From Klebsiella sp. BIGb0407 (GTDB taxonomy: Bacteria; Pseudomonadota; Gammaproteobacteria; Enterobacterales; Enterobacteriaceae), in contig NZ_JANUEQ010000004.1 of the NCBI RefSeq assembly GCF_024807845.1, positions 186,001 to 250,000 of the forward strand: a DNA stretch of 64,000 nucleotides. Direction: 5' to 3'. Positions 55,265-64,000 of the stretch are shown in pieces. The notes below the pieces were generated by a model, which worked only from the letters and a program-made list of their open reading frames with translations, did not search any database and was not told the DNA's origin. A program made the translations under genes and the position numbers. How positions within the stretch are numbered: position 1 is the stretch's first letter; every line of letters begins with the position of its first letter.

Positions 55265-56335
55265 ATGACCCAACGGAAGCACGTTACCGCCCTGTTCAGC
55301 AGACTGAGTACGCAACTCGTACTGTCTGGACTGGCGTTAGCTATCTCTGGGAGTGTACAGGCAACTCAGATACCAGAGGCGGTCAACTTTACCCACAAAG
55401 ACTGGGATCTGGTTTGTGATAATACCCTGACCTGCCGCGCGGCTGGCTATTCTTCTGATGATATTGACCCGGCAGCAACGGTTCTGATTACCCGTGAAGC
55501 CGGAGTAGCAACCCCCGTCACTAACAAGGTGATGCTGGCAGACTATGACGGTGAAACGGCTCAGAACACTCCCGGAATACCGCTATTACTGATTAATAAA
55601 ATATCTCAGGGGCCATTATTAACCCTGGATGGTGATAGCTGGAAAATGAGTGAAGCGCAGTTCAGCGCCTTTAAACAAGCGCTTCAGCGTGATAGCACCA
55701 TTAGCTTTATAGATAATATCAATGAGTACATCTTCTCCGGGGCAGGCTCCAGCGCTGTACTACTGAAAATGGATGATGTTCAGGGGCGTATTGGTACCCC
55801 TGATGCTTTGATAAAAAAAGGGACAGCCAGCGAAGCCAGTATCAAACCACCTGTTGCAGTTCCGATTATTGTTAAAGCCCCAGTGATGGATACTGACAGT
55901 CGCGATATGACCGCTGAGGAAATTGCATTAATTAAACCGCAGATCCTCGAATTAAAAAGTTCGACTACAGATTGCGATGAAGAGTTGCTCGCCGAAACAT
56001 GGCAGATAGCCAGGCTGAATAATGAACAATCCCTCGTGACCGTACCCTGCTGGAGAGCGGCTTATAACAGCGGTGATGTCTATTATGTTATTCGGAACGA
56101 TATGAGTATCCCACCCGAGGTAGTAACTGACAGCGCTACCGACTATGAAGACGGCCTGCTGTCGTTTGCTATGAAAGGTCGTGGATTAGGAGACTGCTGG
56201 AACTACCAGCAGTGGGTCTGGGATGGGCAGAAATTTGTTGCCAGCTCATCGGGTAATACCGGACGTTGTCGCTTAATTCGTGCAGGTGGCGCCTGGGATA
56301 TGCCGCAACTCGTGACGCGAAGTATCGCCCGCTGA
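55265..56335 (+). CDS. Secreted DUF1176 protein
   Basis: The 356-residue protein has a signal peptide (cleaved near SGSVQA-TQIPE). DUF1176 features follow: an N-terminal FTHKDWDLVCDNTLTCRAAGY segment, paired cysteines (C near 46 and 51, then TDCDEE, PCW, GLGDCW, GRCRL) and a C-terminal MKGRGLGDCWNYQQWVWDGQKF motif. The cysteines probably form disulphides in the periplasm. The family has no established function. It stands alone with its own terminator. Confidence 0.85.
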   Translation: MTQRKHVTALFSRLSTQLVLSGLALAISGSVQATQIPEAVNFTHKDWDLVCDNTLTCRAAGYSSDDIDPAATVLITREAGVATPVTNKVMLADYDGETAQNTPGIPLLLINKISQGPLLTLDGDSWKMSEAQFSAFKQALQRDSTISFIDNINEYIFSGAGSSAVLLKMDDVQGRIGTPDALIKKGTASEASIKPPVAVPIIVKAPVMDTDSRDMTAEEIALIKPQILELKSSTTDCDEELLAETWQIARLNNEQSLVTVPCWRAAYNSGDVYYVIRNDMSIPPEVVTDSATDYEDGLLSFAMKGRGLGDCWNYQQWVWDGQKFVASSSGNTGRCRLIRAGGAWDMPQLVTRSIAR

Positions 56336-56355
56336 TAGCGTGAATGACTGGCAAT

Positions 56356-56393
56356 AAAAAACCGGAGAGCCATTTAATGCTATCCGGTTTTTT
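56356..56393 (+). terminator. Intrinsic terminator between the DUF1176 gene and gadC
   Basis: AAAAAACCGGA at 56356-56366 pairs with TCCGGTTTTTT at 56383-56393 (11-bp stem, 16-nt loop). The A and T flanks make it usable from both strands. Confidence 0.8.
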
Positions 56394-56457
56394 CATTCAC
56401 GGCTCAGAATCTCTGGAAACCCTCAGTGACTCTCACGCCGTTATCGTCGTTCCGGGT

Positions 56458-58032
56458 CTATTTTTTATCCGGACCATTGTTTGCACTATCTTGCTTGTTT
56501 TCCAATTTATCATTATGCACCAGGTGCCAGAAAGAACGTGCACGCGGGTGAATAAAGAAGTGGTTCGGTGGCGCATTGTGCGTTTTGATATGCACCATAG
56601 TGATACCGGTTTCTTTGCCTCTCTTATCGTGCAGCGCATAGATAATAAACGGCACCAGGAAAATCACCACAAAGCTAACGCCCAGTAAGATGACGTAAGT
56701 ATCTGCACTTCCACCAACAGGTAAAGAACTTGGTGGGAAGAATGACACTACAAACGCGAAGATAGAGATGATAAGCCCTGCAAAAGCAAGTATCAGCTTA
56801 ACACCTTTACCACCCGGGATATTAAATGCACGTTTCTTTTCTGGCTGTTTACGAACCAGATGGATATAACCCAGGAACAGCATAAAGTAGCTGCACAGAT
56901 AAATAACCACTGTCAGTGCCAGGGCAATCAGGAACGACATATTCCCGCCGCCGCCGGTGTTGGTCAACACGGTCAGCGCGACTGTGGTAATCAGTAACTG
57001 AGAGATAACCAAAGTCACAGGCACGCCATTTTTGTTAACTTTAGAGAATGCTTTTGGCAAAATGCCCTTCTGAGCAGCAACGAACATACCGCGTGAAGGT
57101 CCGACAATCCATGAAGCAATCTCTGCCAGTACACCTAATAGCAATAACGCAGCGATAACACGGACTGCCCATTCAAGCGTGGTGCTGAAATGGCCAACCA
57201 GGACACTGAAGGTTTGCACCACACCTGCCGACAGGTTGATTTCATTGCTTGGAATAACCGCTGCAACGGATAACCCGCCGATTGAGCTTAAGCAGATGGC
57301 CGCTATCATCAGCAACAGCATGGCCGCCGGATAATCTCTACCCGGGTTTTTCATTTCATTGACGTGAGTTGCCGAGGCTTCAACACCCATATAACTTAAA
57401 ATAAAGGCAACAAATACCACCATGGTGCCGATTTGGGTGAAGTCAGGGAAGAAAGTATCAGCACTGATTTCAATTGCCAGTGGCGCACCGCTTACCAGGT
57501 AGCTAATTGCCAGAACAACTAAAATCAGGGCTGGCAGTAAGATACCGGCAAAGAAACCGACTTTAGCAATCGTTGCAGTATATTTAGTTCCACCAAACTG
57601 AGTGAATGCGAGTCCCCATAGAATGACTAATGCGGCAATAGTTTTAATAACCGGATCGGTATTCAGTTCTGGCCAGTTCAGAATATAGGACAAGGCCCCG
57701 AGGACAAAATAAAGCATTGGAATAAAACCAACGGCTATTTGCAAATAACCAAAAGATATCGCTGCAAACCCCCACCGTTCACCCAATGTATTAGAGACCC
57801 AGGCAAATACGCCGCCCTCTTCCCAGCCCTCTACGGTTGCCATTTCAGCAGCACAGAGTGCAACCGGAATAAACCACAACAATCCGCCTAATAATAAAAA
57901 GAAAACTAAACTGAAACCGGATGTGGCGAAGGTCGGATATTCATATACCGCCATAACCATCGATGCCGTAATTGCAAAAAAGCCCAATAACGTTAGCTGT
58001 TTTGCCGCCGGAGCTGTCGTTGTTGTTGCCAT
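56458..58032 (-). CDS. gadC: Glutamate/GABA antiporter GadC
   Basis: The 524-residue APC antiporter exchanges external glutamate for internal GABA in the acid-resistance system. It is nearly identical in layout to E. coli GadC (511 residues), including the N-terminal [20 protein letters not shown]. The C-terminal C-plug region ([15 protein letters not shown]) closes the channel at neutral pH. The C-terminus is extended by about 10 residues ([14 protein letters not shown]). ATG 58032 has AGAGAG 5 nt upstream; a GTG six bases earlier is unlikely. It lies 102 nt behind gadB with a hairpin in the gap. Confidence 0.96.
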   Translation of the reverse strand: MATTTTAPAAKQLTLLGFFAITASMVMAVYEYPTFATSGFSLVFFLLLGGLLWFIPVALCAAEMATVEGWEEGGVFAWVSNTLGERWGFAAISFGYLQIAVGFIPMLYFVLGALSYILNWPELNTDPVIKTIAALVILWGLAFTQFGGTKYTATIAKVGFFAGILLPALILVVLAISYLVSGAPLAIEISADTFFPDFTQIGTMVVFVAFILSYMGVEASATHVNEMKNPGRDYPAAMLLLMIAAICLSSIGGLSVAAVIPSNEINLSAGVVQTFSVLVGHFSTTLEWAVRVIAALLLLGVLAEIASWIVGPSRGMFVAAQKGILPKAFSKVNKNGVPVTLVISQLLITTVALTVLTNTGGGGNMSFLIALALTVVIYLCSYFMLFLGYIHLVRKQPEKKRAFNIPGGKGVKLILAFAGLIISIFAFVVSFFPPSSLPVGGSADTYVILLGVSFVVIFLVPFIIYALHDKRGKETGITMVHIKTHNAPPNHFFIHPRARSFWHLVHNDKLENKQDSANNGPDKK

Positions 58033-58089
58033 ACGCACTCTCTTAATAACTATTTTAGTAAAAGTAATCAGTCATTAACTGATACTTGA

Positions 58090-58118
58090 AGTTCAAAGAG
58101 CCAAGGGCTCTTTGAACT
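58090..58118 (-). other. Strong hairpin between gadB and gadC
   Basis: A perfect 13-bp stem (AGTTCAAAGAGCC / GGCTCTTTGAACT) with a 3-nt loop lies 16 nt after the gadB stop. No T run follows on the minus strand, so it may protect the gadB message or be a processing site, reducing gadC relative to gadB. Confidence 0.65.
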
Positions 58119-58134
58119 AGCGGGGATAGAATGA

Positions 58135-59532
58135 TTAGCTATGGTTGAAGCTAGTACCGTCTTTATCAGACAGAGGAACGCTGACAGGGTGTTTTTCGAA
58201 ATACTCTAAAGTGCGTTTGAAATCTTCAATCAGTAAGGAAGCCAAGTCGAGGCTGACACCGTGACGTACCAGAATACGCTGAATAATCATATCCTCACGA
58301 TTTGCAGGCATTGAGTAAGCCGGTACTTGCCAGCCGCGGCTACGCAATTTGTCGGCAATATCATATAAAGAGTAGCTGACTTTCGCGCCGTCTTTGATTT
58401 TCCATGCCAGGGCTGGAATACCTGTTTTACTGTCGCCATCGAAAAGCATTTCGAATGGACCCAGTTTTTCAATTTCACGAGACAAGTATTGTGCAGTGGC
58501 GTAGCAAGAATTATGAATTTTTGCATAACCATCACGTCCCAGGCGCAGGAAGTTGTAGTACTGAGCGACAATCTGGCCACCAGGGCGAGAGAAGTTTAGT
58601 GCGAAGGTTGGCATGTTACCGCCAAGATAGTTCACATTGAAAATCAGCTCTTCAGGCAGGTCTTTCGCTTCACGCCAGACAACCCAGCCAGCACCCAGAG
58701 GGGCTAGACCAAATTTATGGCCAGAGGAGTTAACGGACTTAACGCGTGGTAAGCGGAAATCCCACTCCAGCTCTGGTGCACAGAACGGCGCCAGGAAACC
58801 ACCACTCGCCCCATCCACATGGATAGGAATATCCAGACCAGTGTCTTGCTGTAATTTGTCCAGTGCATCGTGGACTTCTTTAACCGGCTCGTACTGGCAG
58901 GTAAAGGTGACACCTAAAGTGGGTACAACACCAATAGTATTTTCATCAACACGTTTTAATACTTCTTCGGCGTTCATAATCAGGCGATCGCCCTCAAGTG
59001 GGATCTCACGAAGTTCAACATCAAAGTAGCGGGCAAATTTATGCCAGCAGATTTGTACCGGCCCACAAATCAGGTTTGGTTTATCGGTTGATTTGCCCTG
59101 AGCAGCGCGTTTTTTACGCCACTGCCATTTTAATGCCAGACCACCCAGCATCGCGGCTTCTGATGAACCAATAGTGGAGCAACCGAGGGTATTTTCTGGA
59201 TCTGGAGAATTCCATAAGTCTGCGAGCATTCTCACGCAACGACTTTCCAGCTCTGCGGTTTGCGGGTATTCATCTTTATCTATCATATTTTTATCGATAG
59301 ATAAGTCCATCAACTCACGGATTTCGTCATCAACCCATGTTTGACAGAAAGTCGCTAAGTTTTGGCGCGAATTACCGTCAAGCATGAGCTCATCACGTAT
59401 GGCACTGAATACATTGCGAGGATCACGTTCTTCTGTAGGAAACTGACTTTTTGGTAATGATCTGGATAGCTCAAGCGATCCATAGACATCATCCAGCTCG
59501 CTATAATTTGAAGATACTGATTTCTTATTCAT
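58135..59532 (-). CDS. gadB: Glutamate decarboxylase GadB
   Basis: The 465-residue PLP enzyme decarboxylates glutamate to GABA and consumes a cytosolic proton. The PLP lysine is K273 in [15 protein letters not shown], and the pyridoxal pocket segment HVDGASGGF precedes it. The C-terminus ends SFNHS with a penultimate His, as in E. coli GadB, where that His blocks the active site at neutral pH. Thus pH gating seems preserved. The start at 59532 has GAGGGA about 8 nt upstream. It is the first gene of the gadB-gadC operon. Acid induction through the EvgAS-like pair elsewhere in this window is possible but not shown. Confidence 0.97.
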   Translation of the reverse strand: MNKKSVSSNYSELDDVYGSLELSRSLPKSQFPTEERDPRNVFSAIRDELMLDGNSRQNLATFCQTWVDDEIRELMDLSIDKNMIDKDEYPQTAELESRCVRMLADLWNSPDPENTLGCSTIGSSEAAMLGGLALKWQWRKKRAAQGKSTDKPNLICGPVQICWHKFARYFDVELREIPLEGDRLIMNAEEVLKRVDENTIGVVPTLGVTFTCQYEPVKEVHDALDKLQQDTGLDIPIHVDGASGGFLAPFCAPELEWDFRLPRVKSVNSSGHKFGLAPLGAGWVVWREAKDLPEELIFNVNYLGGNMPTFALNFSRPGGQIVAQYYNFLRLGRDGYAKIHNSCYATAQYLSREIEKLGPFEMLFDGDSKTGIPALAWKIKDGAKVSYSLYDIADKLRSRGWQVPAYSMPANREDMIIQRILVRHGVSLDLASLLIEDFKRTLEYFEKHPVSVPLSDKDGTSFNHS

Positions 59533-60027
59533 AAATAATTCCCTCACCTAATAAGTGTTTACTATCCGATGAATCTAAGCTCATATAAAAAATAGGTCGA
59601 ATCTGAGTTTTTACAAATCAAATTTAAAAAAAATAAATCTATATCATCGAACGGCTCGTCAAAAATAATATAATTACCATAAAATAAGAAATAACCATTT
59701 GTAAAAAAACGAATTTTTAACACAATAAATCTATCATGATAAAATTTCATTTTAGTTACCGTGAAAGGTCATAACAAAATATAAAAGTATAACGAAATAC
59801 GTAACCTGACAGATTTCCTCTGAGGAAATTAATTTCCCCCTATGTATAGAAATAATTTCTCATGTCAGAAAACATAGTTCATGTATTTCATCATGCACAT
59901 CGCAATTTATGACAGTTAGATCAAAATCAATTAAATCGCCAAAAGAATTCAGAACGTTATTTTTTGACTCTTTTAGTCAAAAAAATAATAAAACACAATA
60001 ATAACAATAGGTTATTTTTTGCTTTAG
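59533..60027. promoter_or_regulatory. AT-rich upstream region of gadB
   Basis: About 500 bp of very AT-rich DNA that must contain the gadB promoter on the minus strand. A minus-strand frame at 59562-59750 is most likely accidental. No clear regulator box could be picked by eye. Confidence 0.4.
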
Positions 60028-60231
60028 ATGATAAAAATGAGAGGGGAGAGAAATTCTGGCATGAATGATATCAATAATAAATATTATTTTTATTTATTAA
60101 TTAAATACCATGCTAATTATTATTGTGCGGAATTATTTATCGATACGCAAAATATATCGCCCGCCATCAAGTATCATGATGACGAGAGATATACCATTGC
60201 AGTTACCTTTCAACATATTGAAAGCCAATGA
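60028..60231 (+). CDS. Possible small protein, unknown
   Basis: A 67-codon frame (56 codons from the internal ATG at 60061) gives a protein-like sequence (YYFYLLIKYHANYYCAELFI, then SPAIKYHDDERYTIAVTFQH). GGGGAG precedes the internal ATG by about 12 nt. It ends 9 bp from the convergent ABC ATPase gene. There is no signal peptide or known motif. It may be an acquired small gene or chance. Confidence 0.35.
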   Translation: MIKMRGERNSGMNDINNKYYFYLLIKYHANYYCAELFIDTQNISPAIKYHDDERYTIAVTFQHIESQ

Positions 60232-60240
60232 AATAACGAT

Positions 60241-60984
60241 CTAGTGGCTTAGTATTTGCTCTAAAAATTGCTGTGTTCTTGGATGCTCAGGCTGGTTGAA
60301 GAATTGCTCAGGCGGGGCAGACTCTACAATTGCGCCATCCGCCATCAGGATAACTTTGTCTGCTACAGTCCGGGCAAAACCCATTTCATGAGTGACGACA
60401 ATCATGGTCATTCCACCCTCGGCAAGATCTAACATCACGTCCAGAACTTCTTTGATCATTTCAGGATCAAGCGCTGAGGTTGGCTCATCAAACAGCAGTA
60501 TTTCTGGCTCCATGCAGAGTGCACGGGCAATAGCCACGCGCTGCTGTTGCCCGCCAGAAAGTTGCAAAGGAAATTTATATGCCTGGTTACCAATATGCAC
60601 TTTTTCCAGATAGTGCATGGCAAGCTCTGTTGCCTGCTTCTGGCTCATTTTACGCACAAGCTTAGGGCCGAGCGTTAAGTTATCCAGAACGCTCAGATGG
60701 GGGAACAGATTAAACTGCTGAAATAACATGCTGATACTCTGACGAATGCGATTGATATTTCGCAGGTTGTCATTCATCTCAATGCCATTAACCCAAATCT
60801 GTCCTTGCTGATGTTCTTCCAGCCGATTAATACAACGGATGAGTGTCGATTTTCCTGAACCAGAAGGCCCGCAGATAACGACTCGTTCGCCTTTGGCTAC
60901 TTGCATTGAGACATTGTTGAGAACCTGGAATTTCCCGAACCATTTACTAACTGCATTAATTTCTATGACTGGACGTTGTAACAT
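60241..60984 (-). CDS. Amino acid ABC transporter ATP-binding protein (AapP/GlnQ type)
   Basis: The 247-residue ATPase has Walker A (CGPSGSGKSTLIRCI), Q loop (MLFQQFNLFPH), signature LSGGQQQRVAIARAL, Walker B (ILLFDEPTSALDPEM) and H loop (VVTHEMGFAR). It resembles the polar amino acid class (AapP, E. coli YhdZ). Its start shares one base with the stop of the preceding permease (TGATG). Last gene of the operon. Confidence 0.95.
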   Translation of the reverse strand: MLQRPVIEINAVSKWFGKFQVLNNVSMQVAKGERVVICGPSGSGKSTLIRCINRLEEHQQGQIWVNGIEMNDNLRNINRIRQSISMLFQQFNLFPHLSVLDNLTLGPKLVRKMSQKQATELAMHYLEKVHIGNQAYKFPLQLSGGQQQRVAIARALCMEPEILLFDEPTSALDPEMIKEVLDVMLDLAEGGMTMIVVTHEMGFARTVADKVILMADGAIVESAPPEQFFNQPEHPRTQQFLEQILSH

Positions 60985-62048
60985 CAGGCTATTCCTTGTT
61001 CATTACGGCTGGAATCAATACGTTTTTCTACCCAAATGGCGTAGCGAGAAAGCGCAAAACCAAACAGAATATAAATGGCTGAGATAAAGAGGTAGGTTTC
61101 AATGTAATACCGTCGCCAGAGCGGATCTTGCATGACAGCACTGGTTGCCGTCAGCACATCAAACAGGCCGATGATAATGACAAATGAGGTATTCTTCATC
61201 GCGGCAATAATATGATTCGTCACGCCAGGCAGACAGATTCGCAAGGCCTGAGGCAAAATAATTTTAGTAGTGGTATGCCAGTATCCCAGGTTGAGTGCCG
61301 CCGCCGCCTCATACTGACCGCGCGGGACCGACTGAAGTCCTCCGCGGATAACTTCAGCCTGATAACAGGCAAAAAATAATGCTATCGCCACCACAATACG
61401 CAGAAGTTTGTTCACCTCCATATCCGCAGGCAGAAATAGCGGGAAGATATTCACTGCGACAAACAGTATCGTTATCAAAGGCACACCACGTAGCCCTTCA
61501 ATAAAAATAACCGATAATCCACGCAAAAAAGGGAGCGGCGATCGGCGACCTAAGGCGAGCGCAACCGAAACCGGCAGGCCTATCATCACCGTACCGGAAA
61601 AGAGTAATAGTGTTAGCGGCAAGCCGCCCCAGTCAGCGGAAGGAACCGGAACCAGCCCGAAGACACCGCCACTCATCAAAATGGCCATCACGACCAGAGC
61701 AACGCCCCACAGCGGCCACAAATAGCGCGATTTCCAGCAAGCGGGTGACAATGACACCACCACGCTCACCAGCCAAATCAGCATACAAAGGGCAGGACGC
61801 CACTGCTGTTCGTAGGGATAAAGGCCAAATAAAATGGGACGATGCTTTTCTGCAATAACGGCCCAGCATGCTCCCGTCGCCACGCGACACTGCTCAACTG
61901 TGCCAGTAAATACCGCATCATAGATGCCCCAGCGCAAAAGTTTTGCACCTGCCAGCACAATAACGATACCCAGGGTGATAGTGAGAATAGACTGTATCAG
62001 GCTGCTGAATAAATTACGTCGCAGCCAGTAAATTGCTGAATGTTGCAT
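60984..62048 (-). CDS. Amino acid ABC transporter permease (AapM/YhdY type)
   Basis: The 354-residue permease has a long N-terminal membrane region (about 15-150) specific to the AapM type. A His/Glu/Arg-family permease domain follows with the EAA loop (GQYEAAAALNLGYWHTTTKIILPQALRICLPG, within 61200-61330). ATG 62048 has AGGA 8 nt upstream. The conserved VIFIEGLRGVPLITILF precedes the loop. It works with the AapQ-type partner encoded 10 nt upstream. Confidence 0.93.
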   Translation of the reverse strand: MQHSAIYWLRRNLFSSLIQSILTITLGIVIVLAGAKLLRWGIYDAVFTGTVEQCRVATGACWAVIAEKHRPILFGLYPYEQQWRPALCMLIWLVSVVVSLSPACWKSRYLWPLWGVALVVMAILMSGGVFGLVPVPSADWGGLPLTLLLFSGTVMIGLPVSVALALGRRSPLPFLRGLSVIFIEGLRGVPLITILFVAVNIFPLFLPADMEVNKLLRIVVAIALFFACYQAEVIRGGLQSVPRGQYEAAAALNLGYWHTTTKIILPQALRICLPGVTNHIIAAMKNTSFVIIIGLFDVLTATSAVMQDPLWRRYYIETYLFISAIYILFGFALSRYAIWVEKRIDSSRNEQGIA

Positions 62049-62058
62049 ATTCAATTCC

Positions 62059-63267
62059 TCAGCGTTCTTTAATGGCAACGTAACGGTTGAAGATATTCAT
62101 CATCAATGACGTGCTGGCACTGATAATAAGATAAACCACCATCATGATAGCGATGGCCTCTAACGCCTGGCCGGTCTGGTTCATTAGTGTATTACTGATA
62201 TTGGCAAGCTCCGGATAACCCACTACCACGGCAATCGAACTGTTTTTCGTCAGGCTGACATACTGGCTAGCAAGCGGCGGTACCATCACCCGCATCGCCT
62301 GAGGAATAACGACATGGCGGGTGATATGCCAGGATGACAAAGAGAGGGAGCGAGCAGCCTCAAGCTGTCCTTTCGGTACCGACTGAATACCGGAGCGCAC
62401 AATCTCAGCGATAAAAGCAGACGAATACAGAGCAATCCCCAGCAATAGCGCCGTAAATTCCGGGCTGACCGTAAAGCCACCTTTAAAATTAAAACCTCGC
62501 AGTTCCGGGCTATTTAACTGTGAAGGGGCTCCGGCCAGCCACCAGACCAGAAGCGGCAGACCAATCACTAAGCCAACACGAAGTCTGGTGACGGAAAAAG
62601 TACGCCCGTGCTGTTCACGTAAACGTCGGGAAATAAACGCCAGTAAACTGCTCAGTATCAGTGCCGCGACGAATGCAATAAGCGTCCATAACCACCCATC
62701 ATGATGCTCTAAAACAGTGACTGTCAGCCCGCGGTTGGTCAAAAAACCAAAATTGAAGAGTTCAATAGCTTCGCGGGGTGCTGGCAGATTACGGATTAAT
62801 ACCGACCAAAAAATGACCTGTAAAATAACCGGAACATTGCGCAGAAGCTCGACATAAACTTCCGCCAGTTTAACCAGCAACCAGTTTTTTGAGACGCGCC
62901 CCAGACCGACAATAAACCCCAGTACTGTCGCCAGAACAATGCCACAGATAGCGACATACAGCGTATTCAGCAACCCAACCAGCACAGCACGGGCATAGTT
63001 ATCGCTAGACTGGTAATCAATCAGCGTTTCACCAATCGCAAACTGGGCACTTTGTTCAAGAAAAGCAAAGCCCGTGGTAATACGCTGAGTGCGCATATTG
63101 TCCACCGCATTACTGTATAGCCACCAGGAAAACACCACACACAGCAAAACCACTAGAACCTGGTAACACCAGGCACGGGTCGTCTTGCTGCCAAAAAAGG
63201 TAAGCAAAGGGTGGCGCGAACCTCCGGTTGAAGAAAGTGCGCGGTTTACATTGTCGATTGGTTTCAT
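62059..63267 (-). CDS. Amino acid ABC transporter permease (AapQ/YhdX type)
   Basis: The 402-residue permease resembles E. coli YhdX over its length (TTRAWCYQVLVVL, GFAFLEQSAQFAIGETLIDY, LRGFNFKGGFTVSPEFTALL). Its EAA loop is AARSLSLSSWHITRHVVIPQAMR. I chose ATG 63267; starts at 63291 and 63315 lie in or just beyond an attenuator-like hairpin and lack ribosome sites, though the site for 63267 is also weak. It belongs to the same operon as the downstream AapM and AapP genes. Confidence 0.9.
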   Translation of the reverse strand: MKPIDNVNRALSSTGGSRHPLLTFFGSKTTRAWCYQVLVVLLCVVFSWWLYSNAVDNMRTQRITTGFAFLEQSAQFAIGETLIDYQSSDNYARAVLVGLLNTLYVAICGIVLATVLGFIVGLGRVSKNWLLVKLAEVYVELLRNVPVILQVIFWSVLIRNLPAPREAIELFNFGFLTNRGLTVTVLEHHDGWLWTLIAFVAALILSSLLAFISRRLREQHGRTFSVTRLRVGLVIGLPLLVWWLAGAPSQLNSPELRGFNFKGGFTVSPEFTALLLGIALYSSAFIAEIVRSGIQSVPKGQLEAARSLSLSSWHITRHVVIPQAMRVMVPPLASQYVSLTKNSSIAVVVGYPELANISNTLMNQTGQALEAIAIMMVVYLIISASTSLMMNIFNRYVAIKER

Positions 63268-63302
63268 TATTTCAAAGTCAGTGACAGACATAAAAAAGAG
63301 AA

Positions 63303-63323
63303 AGATCCCTCTCACAGGGATCT
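63303..63323 (-). terminator. Attenuator-type hairpin between binding-protein and permease genes
   Basis: On the minus strand AGATCCCT / AGGGATCT forms an 8-bp stem with a 5-nt loop followed by TTCTCTTTTTT. It starts 6 nt after the binding-protein stop and should limit read-through into the permease genes. Confidence 0.8.
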
Positions 63324-63328
63324 ATCAG

Positions 63329-64000
63329 TTAGCGAATCGGTAAGCCGTACAACAGGCCACCTTCGGTCCACAGATTATTTAAATCACGATCCAAAGGTTC
63401 TGTGGTTTGCGGGCCAAAGTGGCGGTTATAGATATCACCGTAGTTCCCCACCTGTTTCACCAGGTTATAGGCCCATTTATTATCCAGGCCCAGTTTCTGA
63501 CCATAGTCACCGCTTACACCTAACAGGCCTTGTACATCGGGATCCACTGACTTCAGCTGTTCATCAACATTGTTCTGATTCACTTTTAGCTCTTCAGCAT
63601 TGAAGGTGGCGTAAACCACCCACTTCACAATATCAGCCCACTGGTCATCACCCCGGCGAACGGCCATTGCCAGCGGTTCTTTGGAGTAGATACCAGGTAA
63701 AATAATGTGGTCGTCGGCATTTTCGGCATCAAAGTTTTTCACGCCAGATAACGCCACTTTATCCCGGGCAATCACATCACAACGCCCGGCAAGGTACGCG
63801 GCGACATACTCCTTATTATTTTCAATCACCACCGGCGTGTAGTGCATATTGCGCGAGGCAAAAATCTGCGCCACATTCTGCTCGGTGCTGCTGCCTGGCG
63901 TGATACACACTGTCGCACCATCCAGATCTTCTACTTTTTTAACCCCACTGTTAGCGCGGACCATAAACCCGGTGCCGGTATAAAAATTCGGTGGTGCAAA
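63329..64000 (-). CDS. Amino acid ABC transporter binding protein (AapJ/YhdW type), partial
   Basis: The minus-strand frame is open from the right edge to the stop at 63329, giving 224 codons minus stop; the N-terminus with signal peptide is outside the window. The visible part is a type II solute-binding domain (FYTGTGFMVRANSGVKKVEDLDGATVCITPGSSTEQN, coded 63880-63990). It continues with YVAAYLAGRCDVIARDKVALSG and the AapJ/YhdW-specific tail with GLLGVSGDYGQKLGLDNKWAYNLVKQVGNYGDIYNRH. It precedes the permease genes, as in aapJQMP. Confidence 0.93.
   Translation of the reverse strand, partial: FAPPNFYTGTGFMVRANSGVKKVEDLDGATVCITPGSSTEQNVAQIFASRNMHYTPVVIENNKEYVAAYLAGRCDVIARDKVALSGVKNFDAENADDHIILPGIYSKEPLAMAVRRGDDQWADIVKWVVYATFNAEELKVNQNNVDEQLKSVDPDVQGLLGVSGDYGQKLGLDNKWAYNLVKQVGNYGDIYNRHFGPQTTEPLDRDLNNLWTEGGLLYGLPIR

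Noticed and set aside
59562-59750. 62-codon minus-strand frame upstream of gadB
   Set aside because: Phe/Ile/Tyr-rich sequence as expected from translating AT-rich DNA; it lies in the gadB promoter region.
61408-61858. Plus-strand frames of 82-105 codons opposite the AapM-type permease
   Set aside because: Antisense to a clear membrane-protein gene and composed of charged, low-complexity sequence typical of such shadows.
1-64000. Search for CRISPR arrays, tRNA and rRNA genes, and complete insertion sequences
   Set aside because: No regularly spaced direct repeats, cloverleaf-like sequences, rRNA segments or transposase genes were recognised on reading the window.

Overview
The window looks like a chromosomal segment from a member of the Enterobacterales. 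Supporting this are norR-norVW, an EvgAS-type two-component system, gadBC, a LacY-type sugar permease, an AapJQMP/YhdWXYZ-type amino acid transporter and close full-length resemblance of many proteins to their E. coli counterparts. No rRNA, tRNA, CRISPR array, intact insertion sequence or phage module was seen. I do not assign a genus. Functions are assigned by reading motifs and by remembered family sequences; no database search was run.

Layout. 1-1451 (minus): two adjacent KdgM-type outer-membrane channels, the first cut by the window edge. 2225-7368: nitric oxide detoxification, norV-norW on the minus strand with a long-form tehB immediately behind norW, and divergent norR. The norR-norV gap has a textbook sigma-54 promoter and three GT-N7-AC NorR-type sites. 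7432-11770 (minus): a three-gene cell-wall salvage operon (secreted GH3 NagZ-like enzyme, coiled-coil beta-barrel channel, GH171/NamZ-like exo-muramidase). 12642-16468: an evgA/evgS-like phosphorelay. 16858-26800: a two-partner secretion locus with TpsB, a 2592-residue CdiA-like TpsA with a VENN-delimited variable C-terminus, and a small AT-rich gene in the immunity position, followed by a decayed coding fragment.

27359-31893: a raffinose/melibiose-type operon (LacI regulator, GH36 alpha-galactosidase, MFS permease) with two near-identical palindromic operators. 32584-38740: an agmatine/putrescine cluster (aguB, aguA, a PotE-like antiporter, a phosphatidylserine-decarboxylase-like pyruvoyl enzyme and an outer-membrane protein). 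38814-46856: an IclR-type regulator divergent from a sugar-acid operon (dgoK, dgoA, dgoD, a three-part TRAP transporter and an IdnD-like dehydrogenase). 46994-48145: an orphan membrane protein of unknown function.

48447-55138: a binding-protein ABC transporter divergent from a metallo-beta-lactamase-fold hydrolase, a LacI regulator and an inositol-monophosphatase-family enzyme; a perfect 16-bp palindrome lies between the two arms. This arrangement suggests import and stepwise dephosphorylation of a phosphorylated or cyclic-phosphate polyol. 55265-56335: a secreted DUF1176 protein. 56458-59532 (minus): gadB-gadC acid resistance. 60241-64000 (minus): an amino acid ABC transporter whose binding-protein gene runs off the right edge.

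Two themes recur. First, several modules consume protons or may respond to acid: gadBC, the agmatine cluster with a putative decarboxylase, and an EvgAS-like relay. Second, three unrelated transport operons place a terminator-like hairpin exactly between the binding-protein gene and the permease genes, as expected if they overproduce the binding protein.
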